Shown here: positions 1 through 9,523 of the stretch, one piece after another
Numbering within the stretch: position 1 is the first letter of the stretch
How the letters are laid out: every line of letters starts with the position of its first letter
Assembly: GCF_030580915.1 (NCBI RefSeq)
Contig: NZ_JAUQTA010000001.1
Coordinates: 1,550,001 to 1,614,000 of the forward strand
Direction of reading: 5' to 3'
Length of the DNA stretch: 64,000 bases
DNA from: Nocardioides jiangxiensis
GTDB lineage: Bacteria > Actinomycetota > Actinomycetes > Propionibacteriales > Nocardioidaceae
Notes under the pieces: generated by a model
What the model saw: only the letters and a program-made list of their open reading frames with translations
What the model was told of the DNA's origin: nothing
The model's database searches: none
Made by a program: the position numbers and the translations under genes

Positions 1-470
1 TGGGCGTCGAAGTGGAGCAGTGCGACAGGACCGTGGCGACGCTTCATCTCGCGCAGCAGCGGCAGGGCGATGGTGTGGTCGCCGCCGATCGTGACGATCT
101 TCGAGCCGGCGTCGAGGAGGTTCGAGGCCCCCTCCTGCACGGCGTCGAGCGCCTCGGGGATGTTGTAGGGGTTGCAGGCGATGTCGCCCGCGTCGGCCAC
201 CTGCACGGCGGCGAACGGCGAGACGTCGAGACCCGGGTGGTAGGGCCGCAGCAGGCGGCTGGCCTCGCGGATCTGGGCGGGCGCGAAGCGGGCACCGGGC
301 CGGTAGGAGACACCGCTGTCGAACGGCACGCCCATGACCGCGATGTCGGCGCGGCCGACGTCCTCGAGGCGGGGCAGGCGGGCGAACGTCGCGATGCCGG
401 CGAAGCGGGGCGTCTTCGAGGAGTCGACGGGGCCGACCGGGGTGCTGGTCGGGGTGGACGGCTCGGACAT
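1..470 (-). CDS. speB: Agmatinase / ureohydrolase family, C-terminus cut by the window edge
   Basis: The gene runs off the left edge; the first 156 residues are present. They match the N-terminal half of the Mn-dependent ureohydrolase (arginase/agmatinase) fold: a [15 protein letters not shown] segment near residues 47-61, GGDHT at 129-133 (first metal-binding His), and the start of the HFDAH metal motif at 153. The family hydrolyses agmatine to putrescine and urea; guanidinobutyrase is an alternative because the deciding C-terminal half is missing. The ATG at 470 follows the XRE-cupin regulator by 42 bp on the same strand, so the two probably form one operon. With the putrescine and GABA genes elsewhere in the window, a polyamine role fits. 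Confidence 0.85.
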   Translation of the reverse strand, partial: MSEPSTPTSTPVGPVDSSKTPRFAGIATFARLPRLEDVGRADIAVMGVPFDSGVSYRPGARFAPAQIREASRLLRPYHPGLDVSPFAAVQVADAGDIACNPYNIPEALDAVQEGASNLLDAGSKIVTIGGDHTIALPLLREMKRRHGPVALLHFDA

Positions 471-512
471 GTCGGGGTCTCCGATCTGGTGGGTGGAACG
501 AGGGGCCGCGGC

Positions 513-1094
513 TCAGCCGCGTGCGGGCAGGGCGGGCGAGAAGACCCAGAGGACCTGGGTCGTGCCGGTCTCGAGGGTGCTGCGGAACGTGTGCTGGGCG
601 TGCGGCGCGAAGGTCAGGGTGTCGCCCTGCTCGAGGACGATCTCCTCGTCCTTCAGGGTGACGGCCAGGCGACCCGACACGACGAAGACGAACTCGACGT
701 CGGCCGGCAGGCTGTACGGCTCCTCGCCGCTGCCGCCGCCCGGCTCGATCTCGCTGAGGATCGCCTGGAGCCGCTGCTCTCCGCGCGGGGTCAGGAGGAA
801 CTCCGTCATCCCGACTCCGCCGAAGTTGATGGCCGGGTACGCCGCGCGGCGTACGACGTCGCCCGAGGGCGCGTCGAAGAGCTCGCCGACGGAGATCTGC
901 AGCGCCTCGCAGATCCGCATGAGGGTCGCGACCGAGGCGGTCGCCTGGTCGCGCTCGATCTTGGAGAGGAAGCCCTTGGTGATGCCGGCGGTGTCTGCGA
1001 CCTCCGCGAGCGTCATGCGGCGGGCCTGGCGCACGGCCTTGAGCTGTGCGCCGAGCTGGGCGCTCTCGGGCTGCCGGGCCTCGGTTGCCGTCAT
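513..1094 (-). CDS. XRE-family regulator with C-terminal cupin sensor
   Basis: 193 residues. An N-terminal helix-turn-helix (about residues 14-70, with TLAEVADTAGITKGFLSKIERDQ) is followed by a small cupin barrel (about 110-185). This two-domain layout is that of PuuR/SutR-type repressors, whose cupin senses a small metabolite. The reading frame extends to 1235, but the ATG at 1094 is preferred because GAGGAGG lies just upstream and the extension would cross the divergent ABC-transporter promoter. It precedes the agmatinase gene on the same strand and diverges from the importer operon, so it plausibly controls both. The ligand is unknown. Confidence 0.88.
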   Translation of the reverse strand: MTATEARQPESAQLGAQLKAVRQARRMTLAEVADTAGITKGFLSKIERDQATASVATLMRICEALQISVGELFDAPSGDVVRRAAYPAINFGGVGMTEFLLTPRGEQRLQAILSEIEPGGGSGEEPYSLPADVEFVFVVSGRLAVTLKDEEIVLEQGDTLTFAPHAQHTFRSTLETGTTQVLWVFSPALPARG

Positions 1095-1208
1095 GGCTCG
1101 CTCCTCCTCGTGGATCGCGTGCATCGCGTGTCTCCGGGGTCGACGACGTGACGGGCGCCACGTCGTGGTGACAGCATGAAACACCATCACCTCGTCAGGA
1201 AACAAGGG

Positions 1209-1238
1209 TTGACAGTCGGGAAACTCCCGGTACATGCT
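1209..1238 (+). promoter_or_regulatory. Promoter of the ABC importer operon with an operator-like palindrome
   Basis: A perfect -35 TTGACA (1209-1214) is followed after 16 bp by TACATG (1231-1236), or after 18 bp by CATGCT. The spacer holds a palindrome, CGGGA-AAC-TCCCG (1217-1229), well placed for a repressor to block RNA polymerase. The divergent XRE-cupin regulator is the obvious candidate. Sequence pattern only. Confidence 0.6.
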
Positions 1239-1333
1239 CGGGTGACCCAGGACACACGCCCCGCTGTCCGGTCCCCGCTCTCGGCACCCGCACCGCCCCC
1301 GGCTCCATCCCCGACACCCCGAGGTGAACCCGC

Positions 1334-2251
1334 ATGAACCCGCTCCTCAGCCGCCGCCCCGTCGCCCTGCTGGCCGCCGCGGCGGCCACCTGCGCCCTCG
1401 CCACCGCGTGCGGCAGCAGCGACTCCGCCTCCCCGAAGGCCGACTCCTCCATCGCGACGCAGAAGCAGGACGCGGCCCTCAACGCCAAGCTGCCGGCCGA
1501 CATCCGCAAGGCCGGCGTCATCAAGGTCGGCACCGAGGCGCAGTACCCGCCGTTCGAGTCGCTCGCCGACGACAACAAGACGATCGTCGGCCTCGACCCC
1601 GACCTCGCCGCTGCGATCGGCCAGGTGCTCGGCGTCAAGCTCGTCTACACCAACATCGCCTTCGACGGCCTGCTCCCGGCGCTCGACGCCGGCCGCTTCG
1701 ACATGATCCAGGCCGCCGTCACCGACACCAAGGTCCGCGAGAAGCAGTACGACTTCGTCGACTACTTCATGACCGGCCAGGCCATCGTCGTGAAGAAGGG
1801 CAACCCCGACGGCATCGGCGGTGTCTCCGACCTCTGCGGTCGCGCGGTCGCCGTGCTCAAGGGCTCGACCCAGCTGAAGATGCTCGACGGCTTCAACGAC
1901 AAGGAGTGCGCGGGCAACGCCATCAAGGTGACCGCGCTCCCCACCGACAAGGACGCCCTCCTCCAGCTGCAGACCGGCCGCGCGGACGCGACGTTCACCC
2001 AGGACGCGGTCGGCGCCTACAACGTGAAGAACATCGGCGGCGGCAACCAGTTCGAGATCGCCAACTCCGAGGCCCTGCTCCCGACCCCGGTCGGCATCGC
2101 CTTCACCAAGGCCGACACGCAGCTGCGCGACGCCGTCAGCGCAGCCATCGCCGAGGTCATCAAGAGCGGTGCGTACGACGAGATCCTCGCCAAGTACTCG
2201 CTGAGCGGTGGCGCGGTCGACGCGCCCGCCGTCAACGGCGCGGTCGACTGA
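1334..2251 (+). CDS. ABC transporter substrate-binding lipoprotein (family 3, polar amino acid type)
   Basis: 305 residues. The N-terminus is a lipoprotein signal with LATAC ending at Cys26, so the mature protein should be lipid-anchored outside the membrane. The rest is a two-lobe periplasmic-binding fold of the SBP_bac_3 family: [11 protein letters not shown] after residue 55, [11 protein letters not shown], and a closing [13 protein letters not shown] helix. Family members bind amino acids, opines or related cations. It is the first gene of a five-gene run with permease, ATPase, a 2-hydroxyacid dehydrogenase and a class II aldolase. The substrate cannot be read from sequence; the neighbouring agmatinase makes a guanidino or polyamine-like compound possible, though family 3 more often binds amino acids. 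Confidence 0.9.
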   Translation: MNPLLSRRPVALLAAAAATCALATACGSSDSASPKADSSIATQKQDAALNAKLPADIRKAGVIKVGTEAQYPPFESLADDNKTIVGLDPDLAAAIGQVLGVKLVYTNIAFDGLLPALDAGRFDMIQAAVTDTKVREKQYDFVDYFMTGQAIVVKKGNPDGIGGVSDLCGRAVAVLKGSTQLKMLDGFNDKECAGNAIKVTALPTDKDALLQLQTGRADATFTQDAVGAYNVKNIGGGNQFEIANSEALLPTPVGIAFTKADTQLRDAVSAAIAEVIKSGAYDEILAKYSLSGGAVDAPAVNGAVD

Positions 2252-2277
2252 CCCCGACACCCAAGGACCCAGCAGCC

Positions 2278-3203
2278 ATGAGCACCACGTCCTCGCTCGA
2301 GACCCCGGGGGCGCCCGCTGCCGCCCGGGCTCCCGAGCCGATCAAGGCGGTCCCGATCCGCCACTACGGCCAGTGGGCCACCGCCGTCGTCGTCATCGCG
2401 GTCGTCGGTGGCCTGGCCTGGTCGGTCGGCACCAACGATGCGATCCAGTGGAACGTCGTCGGCGACTACATGTTCCGGCCCGAGATCTTCCACGGCATCG
2501 GCATCACGCTCGCCCTCACGGCGTTCTCGATGGTCGCCGGCGTCATCGGCGGCATCCTGCTGGCGGTCATGCGCCTCTCGGGCAACCCGGTCCTGCGCAC
2601 GGTCAGCGCCGGCTACCTGTGGATCTTCCGCGGCACGCCGGTGCTGGTGCAGATCGTCATCTGGTTCAACCTCGGCCTGGTCTTCCCGACGATCGGCATC
2701 GGCTCGTTCAGCGCGAGCACGAACGACCTGATCAGCCCCTTCGGCGCCGCGCTGCTCGCGCTGGCGCTCAACGAGGCGGCGTACATGGCCGAGATCGTGC
2801 GCGGCGGCATCCTCTCGGTCGACCCCGGCCAGACCGAGGCGGCCCACGCGCTGGGCTACAGCGGTCCGAAGACGATGCGGCTGATCGTCCTCCCGCAGGC
2901 GATGCGCGTGATCGTCCCGCCGACCGGCAACGAGGTCATCACGATGCTGAAGACGACGGCCCTCGTCTACGCGATCGGCGCGCAGGACCTCTTCACCGAG
3001 GCCTACAACTTCGGCAGCAAGAACTTCACCCTCTTCGAGATGTACCTGGTCGCCAGCTTCTGGTATCTCGTCATGACCACGGTCCTGACCACCCTCCAGT
3101 CGCGTCTGGAGAAGAAGTACGCCAAGGGCAGCCACGCCGTCACGACCCGCACCGGCGGCATCACCCGCCTGTTCTTCCTGCGCAACGCCGAAGGAGGCCT
3201 CCG

Positions 3204-3207
<4 letters not shown>
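2278..3207 (+). CDS. Amino acid-type ABC transporter permease
   Basis: 309 residues with a polar N-terminus of about 28 residues, one leading membrane helix, and a BPD_transp_1 domain. The cytoplasmic EAA loop is clear ([22 protein letters not shown] split around residue 190), and [12 protein letters not shown] is typical of His/Glu/Arg permeases. Only one permease gene is present, so the channel is probably a homodimer. The ATG at 2278 lies 26 bp after the binding-protein stop, and the gene overlaps the ATPase gene by ATGA, indicating translational coupling. Confidence 0.92.
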
Positions 3208-3968
<761 letters not shown>

Positions 3969-3970
3969 GG

Positions 3971-4915
3971 ATGGACCAGCGGCCGGTGGCGGTCTACGCG
4001 GCGCTCGACGACGACCTCGGGCCCGGCATCGCCACGCTCGAGGCGGCCGGCTTCCGGGTCGTGGTCGCCGGGTCCGACGAGCCGTCGGACCTGGCGGCCG
4101 CCGCCCCCGAGGCCGTGGCACTGCTGGTCGGCTACGGCCGGGTCGACGACGCGGTGCTCCGCGCGCTTCCCGCGCTGCGCGTCATCTCGCTGATGTCGCA
4201 GGGCCACGACAACGTGGACCTCGCGGCATGCACCCGCGCCGACGTCCAGGTCGCGCACCTGCCGCCGGTCGCGACCGAGGAGGTCGCCGTCCACGCCTGG
4301 GCGCTCAGCCTCGCGCTGGTCCGGCAGCTGCCGTTCTACGGACGGGCCACCGCGGCGACATGGCTCGACCGGCCCCGCTTCGCGCCGCGTCGTCTCTCGG
4401 ACCTGACCGTCGGCGTCGTCGGCACCGGCCGTATCGCCGAGCGGTACGCCGCCCTCGCGCGCGGCCACGTCGGGTCTCTGCTGAGCTGGTCGCGCAGCGG
4501 TCGCTCCCTGCCCGGTACTGCCTCCCTCGCGGACCTGCACGACCTGGCCGCGACCTCCGACGTCGTCTCGCTCCACCTGCCCCTGTCGGGCGAGACCCAC
4601 CACCTCGTCGACGACGCCTTCCTCGCCGCGATGAAGCCCGGCTCCTGGCTGGTCAACGTCGGGCGCGGAGGCCTCGTCGACTCCGCGGCGCTCGCCCGCG
4701 CCCTGGACAGCGGCCACCTCGCCGGTGCCGCCCTCGACGTCCTCGACGAGGAGCCGCCGTCGCCCGGCCACCCGCTCGCCGGCCGTGACGACGTACTCCT
4801 CACCCCGCACGTCGGCTGGTTCTCCGCCGAGTCCGAGCGCGGCTACGCCGTCGAGCAGGCGGCCAACGTCGTCGCCTGGCTGCGGACCGGCGCCGTCACC
4901 CACCCCGTTTCCTGA
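3971..4915 (+). CDS. D-isomer-specific 2-hydroxyacid dehydrogenase, NAD(P)-binding
   Basis: 314 residues. Rossmann motif VVGTGRIA lies near residue 150; the family signature is intact with NVGRGGLVD (catalytic Arg), DVLDEEPP (catalytic Glu) and TPHVGWFS (catalytic His). The N-terminal substrate domain is divergent, so the 2-oxoacid used is unknown. It lies 3 bp after the importer ATPase and 19 bp before a class II aldolase, suggesting that the imported compound is processed to, or through, a 2-oxo or 2-hydroxy acid. Confidence 0.9.
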   Translation: MDQRPVAVYAALDDDLGPGIATLEAAGFRVVVAGSDEPSDLAAAAPEAVALLVGYGRVDDAVLRALPALRVISLMSQGHDNVDLAACTRADVQVAHLPPVATEEVAVHAWALSLALVRQLPFYGRATAATWLDRPRFAPRRLSDLTVGVVGTGRIAERYAALARGHVGSLLSWSRSGRSLPGTASLADLHDLAATSDVVSLHLPLSGETHHLVDDAFLAAMKPGSWLVNVGRGGLVDSAALARALDSGHLAGAALDVLDEEPPSPGHPLAGRDDVLLTPHVGWFSAESERGYAVEQAANVVAWLRTGAVTHPVS

Positions 4916-4934
4916 CCCTCCCGAGGAGCACGCC

Positions 4935-5687
4935 ATGGACGCCACCGAGTACGACCTGCGCTGCCAGCTGGCGGCGGTCTACCGCCTCGTCGCGCACTAC
5001 CGGATGACCGACCTGATCTTCACGCACATCTCCCTGCGCCTGCCCGGGCCGGACCACCACTTCCTGATCAACCCCTACGGCCTGCTCTTCGAGGAGATCA
5101 CCGCCTCGAACCTGGTGAAGATCGACGTCTCCGGCGAGAAGGTCGAGGAGTCGCCGTACCCGGTCAACCCGGCCGGCTTCGTCATCCACTCGGCGATCCA
5201 CGCCGCGCGCGAGGACGCCCTGTGCATCCTCCACACGCACACCCGCGCCGGGTGCGCGGTGGCCGCGCAGAAGCACGGCCTGCTTCCGATCAACCAGATC
5301 AGCATGGAGTTCTTCGGCCGCACCGCGTACCACGACTACGAGGGCGTCGCCCTCTCCCTCGACGAGCAGGAGCGGCTGGTCGCCGACATGGGCGACAACG
5401 ACGTGATGATCCTGCGCAACCACGGTCTCCTCACCGTCGGGCGTACGCCGGGCGAGGCGCTGCTGCGGATGATCAACCTCGACAAGGCCTGCCAGATCCA
5501 GGTCGACGCGCTCGCCGGCGGCGCCGAGCTGGTGCTGCCGTCGGACGAGCTCGCGACCCGGACCGCGGCCCAGCTCGTCGGCCAGGACACCGAGGGCGAC
5601 GACTTCGTCGACACGATGGCGCTCGACCTCGCGTGGGAGGCGCTCTACCGCCAGGCCGAGCGGATCGGTCCGGACTTCCGCGACTGA
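4935..5687 (+). CDS. Class II aldolase/adducin family protein
   Basis: 250 residues, start ATG 4935 with GAGGAG upstream. The class II aldolase fold is recognised from THISLRLPG near residue 35, the metal-binding HTHTRAG near residue 98 and RNHGLLTVGRTP near 155. Family members cleave or epimerise sugar phosphates (L-fuculose or L-ribulose phosphates), but this sub-branch includes many proteins of unknown substrate. It ends the importer operon. Aldolase plus 2-hydroxyacid dehydrogenase could act on a hydroxylated carbon skeleton; that link is inference. Confidence 0.88.
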   Translation: MDATEYDLRCQLAAVYRLVAHYRMTDLIFTHISLRLPGPDHHFLINPYGLLFEEITASNLVKIDVSGEKVEESPYPVNPAGFVIHSAIHAAREDALCILHTHTRAGCAVAAQKHGLLPINQISMEFFGRTAYHDYEGVALSLDEQERLVADMGDNDVMILRNHGLLTVGRTPGEALLRMINLDKACQIQVDALAGGAELVLPSDELATRTAAQLVGQDTEGDDFVDTMALDLAWEALYRQAERIGPDFRD

Positions 5688-5716
5688 CCGGCCGGGCGGT
5701 CGGAGGTCTTCCGACC

Positions 5717-6601
5717 TCAGACCGGCTGGACGTCAGTGAGCGCCGCCTCCGCGGAGGTGCGCCGGCCGCCGCGCTGCGCCGCTGCACCGGCGAGCACCAC
5801 CACGGTGATGCCGACCAGCTGGCCGACCGACGGTGTCTGGTCGAGCAGGACCGCGCCCCACACCAGGCCGATCGCCGGCTCGAGCGCCATCAGCGTGCCG
5901 AACGCCGTGTGGGTCATCCGCCGCAGCGCCAGCAGCTCGAGGACGAAGGGCAGCACGGGCATGAGCAGGGCCAGCACCGCGGCCTCGGCCAGCAGGGCCG
6001 GCGTCAGGTGGGCAGCCGCCTTGGGTACGCCGACCACCGCGACCGTCAGCGCCGCGATCGGCACGGTCATCGACAGCGAGCCGATGCCGGTGAACCGGTC
6101 ACCGATCCGCTGGGTCAGCAGGATGTAGCCGCCCCACCCGCCGCCGGCGAGCGCCGCGAAGCCGAGGCCTGCGACGTCCACCTGCCCCCGCCACGGCTCG
6201 GTCATGAGCACCACCCCGACCAGGGCCAGGGCGGGCCAGACCAGCGCCCGGCGGTGCGGGCTGCGCACGGCGGCGACGGTGAGCGGGCCGAGGAACTCGA
6301 CCGCCACGGCCATGCCGAGCGGGATCCGGTCGAGCGCCTCCATGAACGCCACCGTCATGACGCCGGTGGCGATGCCGAGGGCCACCACGACCGGCACGTC
6401 GGTCCTGCGCAGCAGACCGAGCGGCGGCCGCTGCACCAGCACGAAGACGACCGCGCCCAGGGCGAGCCGGAGCCAGGCCGTGCCCGGCGCCCCGATCTCC
6501 CCGATCATCGGCACGGCGAGCGCGGAGGCGAGCTGCACCGAGAACATCGCCGACACCGCCAGCGCCCACGGCGGCACGACGTCGAGGCGGGGCTCACGCA
6601 T
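5717..6601 (-). CDS. EamA/DMT-family exporter (RhtA-like)
   Basis: 294 residues with ten predicted hydrophobic helices arranged as two EamA repeats; GPLTVAA, FAALAGGGWGGYILLTQR and ALEPAIGLVWG are typical of the RhtA (threonine/homoserine exporter) branch. Its start overlaps the end of the PaiB-like gene by 8 bp and it is last in a three-gene operon with that gene and an XRE-cupin regulator, so efflux of an amino acid or amine under that regulator is likely. Confidence 0.88.
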   Translation of the reverse strand: MREPRLDVVPPWALAVSAMFSVQLASALAVPMIGEIGAPGTAWLRLALGAVVFVLVQRPPLGLLRRTDVPVVVALGIATGVMTVAFMEALDRIPLGMAVAVEFLGPLTVAAVRSPHRRALVWPALALVGVVLMTEPWRGQVDVAGLGFAALAGGGWGGYILLTQRIGDRFTGIGSLSMTVPIAALTVAVVGVPKAAAHLTPALLAEAAVLALLMPVLPFVLELLALRRMTHTAFGTLMALEPAIGLVWGAVLLDQTPSVGQLVGITVVVLAGAAAQRGGRRTSAEAALTDVQPV

Positions 6602-7262
6602 GACCGCTCCGCCGCTTCTCCCACTCGCCCGCCTCGGCCAGCCGCCTCCGCTGCTGGCGCGCCGCGGCCCGGTCGAGGCCGGTGCCGCGCTCCTCCAGTC
6701 GCTGCGCGACGTCTTCGCGCAGGGCGGCCGGCTTGTGATCGTCGTACTTGAACTTCGCCTCGACCCGCACCGGCGTGAGCCGCAGCCCACGGATGCCCGG
6801 CAGCATCCGGGCGTACGGCGCCTCCTCGGTACTGACCGCCGCGTGGCGCCCCTCGGGCTGGAGGTCGTCCATCTGCGCGGTGAGGATCGCGGCCTTCCCG
6901 GCAGGGTCGTCGACGACCGTCGGCGTGCAGACGAACTGCACGGAGGCGTAGTAGCTCGTCGGGACGCCCTCCTCCTCGGGAGTGCCCTCGCCCGCCCGCC
7001 AGTACGACGGCACGAAGGCGTAGTCGCCGATGACGGTGAGGCGGACCTCGGTGCTGGCGGCGAGGTGGCTCCAGACCGGGTTGGGCCGGGCGAGGTGGAG
7101 CACGAGCTCGTCGCCGGAGACGGTGAAGTGGGTGGGCACGGTGACCGGCGCCTGCGCGGGGTCGGAGTTGTTGACCGCGAGCAGCCCGAAGCGGTCGCGG
7201 CTGGCCAGCCAGGCCTGCCACTCGGCCGGCTCGAGCGCGGCGTCCCAGGGGTGGACCAGCAC
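6594..7262 (-). CDS. PaiB-like FMN-binding protein
   Basis: 222 residues. The split-barrel FMN-binding fold of the PaiB / FMN_bind_2 family is recognised from LLAVNNSDPAQAPVTVPTHF, ARPNPVWSH, VPTSYYASVQ and the conserved MLPGIRGLRL near residue 155. Bacillus PaiB is described as a negative regulator of sporulation and protease genes beside the polyamine acetyltransferase PaiA; a catalytic flavoprotein role is equally possible here. It sits between the XRE-cupin regulator (1 bp gap) and the exporter gene (8 bp overlap), so all three are made together. Confidence 0.85.
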   Translation of the reverse strand: MLVHPWDAALEPAEWQAWLASRDRFGLLAVNNSDPAQAPVTVPTHFTVSGDELVLHLARPNPVWSHLAASTEVRLTVIGDYAFVPSYWRAGEGTPEEEGVPTSYYASVQFVCTPTVVDDPAGKAAILTAQMDDLQPEGRHAAVSTEEAPYARMLPGIRGLRLTPVRVEAKFKYDDHKPAALREDVAQRLEERGTGLDRAAARQQRRRLAEAGEWEKRRSGHA

Positions 7263-7263
7263 G

Positions 7264-7881
7264 TCAGCTCCCCTCTCCGTGGGTGGCGGGCTCGGCGGTC
7301 CGCGTCACGCCTACGCCGGGCTCGAAGACCGCGAGGGAGAAGCGTGCGGGTGTGCCCGCCTCGTGGGCGTAGGCGTGCGGGACGTCGCCGGCGAAGGTGA
7401 GGGCGTCGCCCTCGCCGAGGCCGACCTCCTCGTCGCCGACGGTCACCACGATCCGGCCCGCGTGGACCTGGAGCAGCTCGCGGGTGCCGGCCGTGTGCGC
7501 CTCGCTCTCGTGGCGCTCGCCCGGCCGGAGCTCCCAGTCCCACAGCTCCACCACGTCCGGGGGCTGCGTGCCGGCGACGAGCACGCCGCGTCCTCCGTTG
7601 TCGCCGCTCCACAGCGCGGCGCCCTCGCCGCTGCGCACGACCTTGACCGTGCGGTGCTGCGGCGGCTCGACGAGCGCGGGCAGCCCGATGCCGAGCGCGT
7701 CGCTCAGCCGGAGCAGCGAGCCGACGCTCGGGTTGACCGCGCCCTGCTCGACGTTGACGACCATGCGCCGGCTCAGCCCGGCCGCCTCGGCGAGCTGGTC
7801 GAGCGTCCAGCCGCGTGAGGTGCGCTCGTGGCGCACGCGCGCGCCGATGGCCTGGGCGAGGGCCGTGGTGCTGTCATCCAT
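7264..7881 (-). CDS. XRE-family regulator with cupin domain
   Basis: 205 residues from ATG 7881 (a GTG at 7890 is also in frame). The helix-turn-helix (about 10-65, WTLDQLAEAAGLSRRMVVNVEQG) is followed by a cupin (about 115-190). No Shine-Dalgarno is visible; instead a -10 element ends 7 bp before the ATG, so the message looks leaderless. An inverted repeat covers this promoter, which suggests that the protein represses its own operon with the PaiB-like protein and exporter. Confidence 0.88.
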   Translation of the reverse strand: MDDSTTALAQAIGARVRHERTSRGWTLDQLAEAAGLSRRMVVNVEQGAVNPSVGSLLRLSDALGIGLPALVEPPQHRTVKVVRSGEGAALWSGDNGGRGVLVAGTQPPDVVELWDWELRPGERHESEAHTAGTRELLQVHAGRIVVTVGDEEVGLGEGDALTFAGDVPHAYAHEAGTPARFSLAVFEPGVGVTRTAEPATHGEGS

Positions 7882-7916
7882 GCAGTGCACGATAGTGCGC
7901 GATCAGTGCACTGCAA
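7881..7916 (-). promoter_or_regulatory. Leaderless promoter overlapped by a 10-bp inverted repeat
   Basis: On the minus strand -35 TTGCAG (7916-7911), a 16-bp spacer and -10 TATCGT (7894-7889) place the transcription start at or next to the ATG at 7881. The repeats TGCAGTGCAC (7881-7890) and GTGCACTGCA (7906-7915) are perfect, 15 bp apart, and lie over the -10 and -35. The preceding PucR gene ends at 7922, so the whole promoter fits within 41 bp. Confidence 0.65.
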
Positions 7917-7921
7917 ATGGG

Positions 7922-9406
7922 TTATCGGTCGCGGTGCGCGCGCAGTGCCACCCACGCGTCGACGCGCACCTGGGGATCGGCGAGCGAGCGGCCGAGCAGC
8001 TCCTCGAGGCGCTGCACCCTGTGGCGGACGGTGTTGCGGTGGACGGCGAGGTCGTCGGCGACCTTGAGCACCGACCCGTGGTGCCGCAGGAAGCTGTCGA
8101 GGGTGTCGAGCAGGACCTCGTCGCCGTCGAGCGGAGCGAGCCAGGACGACGCGAACGCCTCGGCGCGACCGCCCTCCAGGAGCGTGAGGACGCCACCCCG
8201 GACGTGGTCGGCCCAGGCCGCGACCGGCACCGACGAGGAGGTCAGCGCCAGCGCCTCACCCGCGGTGACGTGGCTGGTGCGCAGCTCCTCGCGGCGTACG
8301 GGCTCGCCGATGCCGACGCGCAGGCCGGTCAGCCTCAGCCGGTCCGCGAGCTCGGTCGCATGGGCCGCCCGGACGACGGCGACCAGCTCCGCGACCTCAC
8401 CGGGCGCGATCGCCGCCAGCGCGGGGACTCCCTCGAGGAGCTCGAGCCCGTCCTCCAGCCGCGGGAGCGTGCCACGACAGCGGAGCACGACCGGAGTGCG
8501 CGGCAGCCGCGGCCGCGGGCCGGAGCCGGCACCGAGGAGCACCGCCGCGGTCCGCAGGTCGCCCGCCGCGAGCAGCTCGACGGCTCGCGTCCGCAGGCGC
8601 CGGTCGGTCTCGCGGCTCGCGCGGCGGCGCTGCTCGGCCAGGCCCAGCAGAGCGACGGCGGTGGCGACCGTGCTGCGCTCGGTCTCGGTCACGCGGCCGG
8701 CGAAGCCCGCGACGAGGTACTGCGTCGGACGGTCGCTGACCCCGATCGGCTGCACGAGCAGCGTGCCGGCCGGGGAGGAGAGGCTCGCAGCAGCGCGAAG
8801 CCCCTGCGGCCGCATCTTCACGACGGCGTCGTCGACCTGCGCGAGGTCGAGGAGGTCCGCGCGGTCGCCGAAGGGGCCGAGCACGAGCCCACCACGGGCA
8901 CCCACCACGGCGGCGAGGCCGCCGACCCCGGCCAGCTCGCGCACCAGCGCGGCCGGGTCGTCCTCGCGCAGCGCGGCCTGGGTGAGCGCGCGCTGGGACT
9001 CCAGCGCCGCGCGCGTGGCCGCGTCGTCCTCCTGCTGCAGGAGGGCGGCGAGTGCCCGGCTGATCGCGACGAAGCGCGTGTCACGCGGGACCTCGAAGAG
9101 GTCGACGCCATGTCCCCGGCACGCGCGGGCGAGTGCGTCCGGTACCGCGGCATAGGTCAGGCCGACGGCCACGCCGATGGCGACGACGCCGGCGTCGGCC
9201 AGGCGTCGCACGTAGCCGTCCCACTCCTCCGACCAGGCCGCGGTCTCGAGGCCCGTGGTGAGCAGCACCTCGCCGCCCTCGAGGAACGGCGCCGGGTCGT
9301 CGAGCTCGCTGGTCGCCACCCAGCGCACGTTCTCCCCGCGGCGGCGGTCGACGACGGGCACCAGGCCGAGGGAGCGGTCGTCGAGCAGGCGGGCGAGCGT
9401 GGCCAT
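7922..9406 (-). CDS. PucR-family transcriptional regulator
   Basis: 494 residues. The N-terminal PucR sensor domain (about 1-130) is followed by a GGDEF-like middle region and a C-terminal HTH_30 domain ending in FLRHHGSVLKVADDLAVHRNTVRHRVQRLEELLG, split here at about residues 435-470. Members commonly activate purine, proline or GABA catabolic genes. The gene is divergent from gabT across a 117-bp gap, as in many actinobacteria where a PucR/GabR-like activator governs gabT-gabD. It is the best candidate for GABA-responsive control of that operon. Confidence 0.9.
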   Translation of the reverse strand: MATLARLLDDRSLGLVPVVDRRRGENVRWVATSELDDPAPFLEGGEVLLTTGLETAAWSEEWDGYVRRLADAGVVAIGVAVGLTYAAVPDALARACRGHGVDLFEVPRDTRFVAISRALAALLQQEDDAATRAALESQRALTQAALREDDPAALVRELAGVGGLAAVVGARGGLVLGPFGDRADLLDLAQVDDAVVKMRPQGLRAAASLSSPAGTLLVQPIGVSDRPTQYLVAGFAGRVTETERSTVATAVALLGLAEQRRRASRETDRRLRTRAVELLAAGDLRTAAVLLGAGSGPRPRLPRTPVVLRCRGTLPRLEDGLELLEGVPALAAIAPGEVAELVAVVRAAHATELADRLRLTGLRVGIGEPVRREELRTSHVTAGEALALTSSSVPVAAWADHVRGGVLTLLEGGRAEAFASSWLAPLDGDEVLLDTLDSFLRHHGSVLKVADDLAVHRNTVRHRVQRLEELLGRSLADPQVRVDAWVALRAHRDR

Positions 9407-9428
9407 GGTGCCAGTCTCGCACAGGGAG

Positions 9429-9484
9429 CATATTCAGAATGTGCGGATCTGCCATGCCTTGGCCTGCCCGACCAGGCCTAGCGT
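9429..9484 (+). promoter_or_regulatory. PucR/gabT intergenic control region
   Basis: Two inverted repeats lie in this short gap: CATATTC-A-GAATGTG (9429-9443, one mismatch) and GGCCTG-N6-CAGGCC (9461-9466 and 9473-9478). The second sits just before a TAGCGT element (9479-9484) that is a plausible -10 for gabT; a TTGGCC at 9459 gives only a 14-bp spacer, as expected of an activator-dependent promoter. The first is a candidate PucR site. Pattern evidence only. Confidence 0.5.
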
Positions 9485-9523
9485 CGACGGCGTACCCCAG
9501 ACGTCGAATGCGCGGAGGACGCC

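Noticed and set aside
12..1151. Long plus-strand open frame opposite the XRE-cupin regulator and agmatinase
   Set aside because: Arg/Gly/Ala-rich shadow of well-supported minus-strand genes, a usual effect at high G+C.
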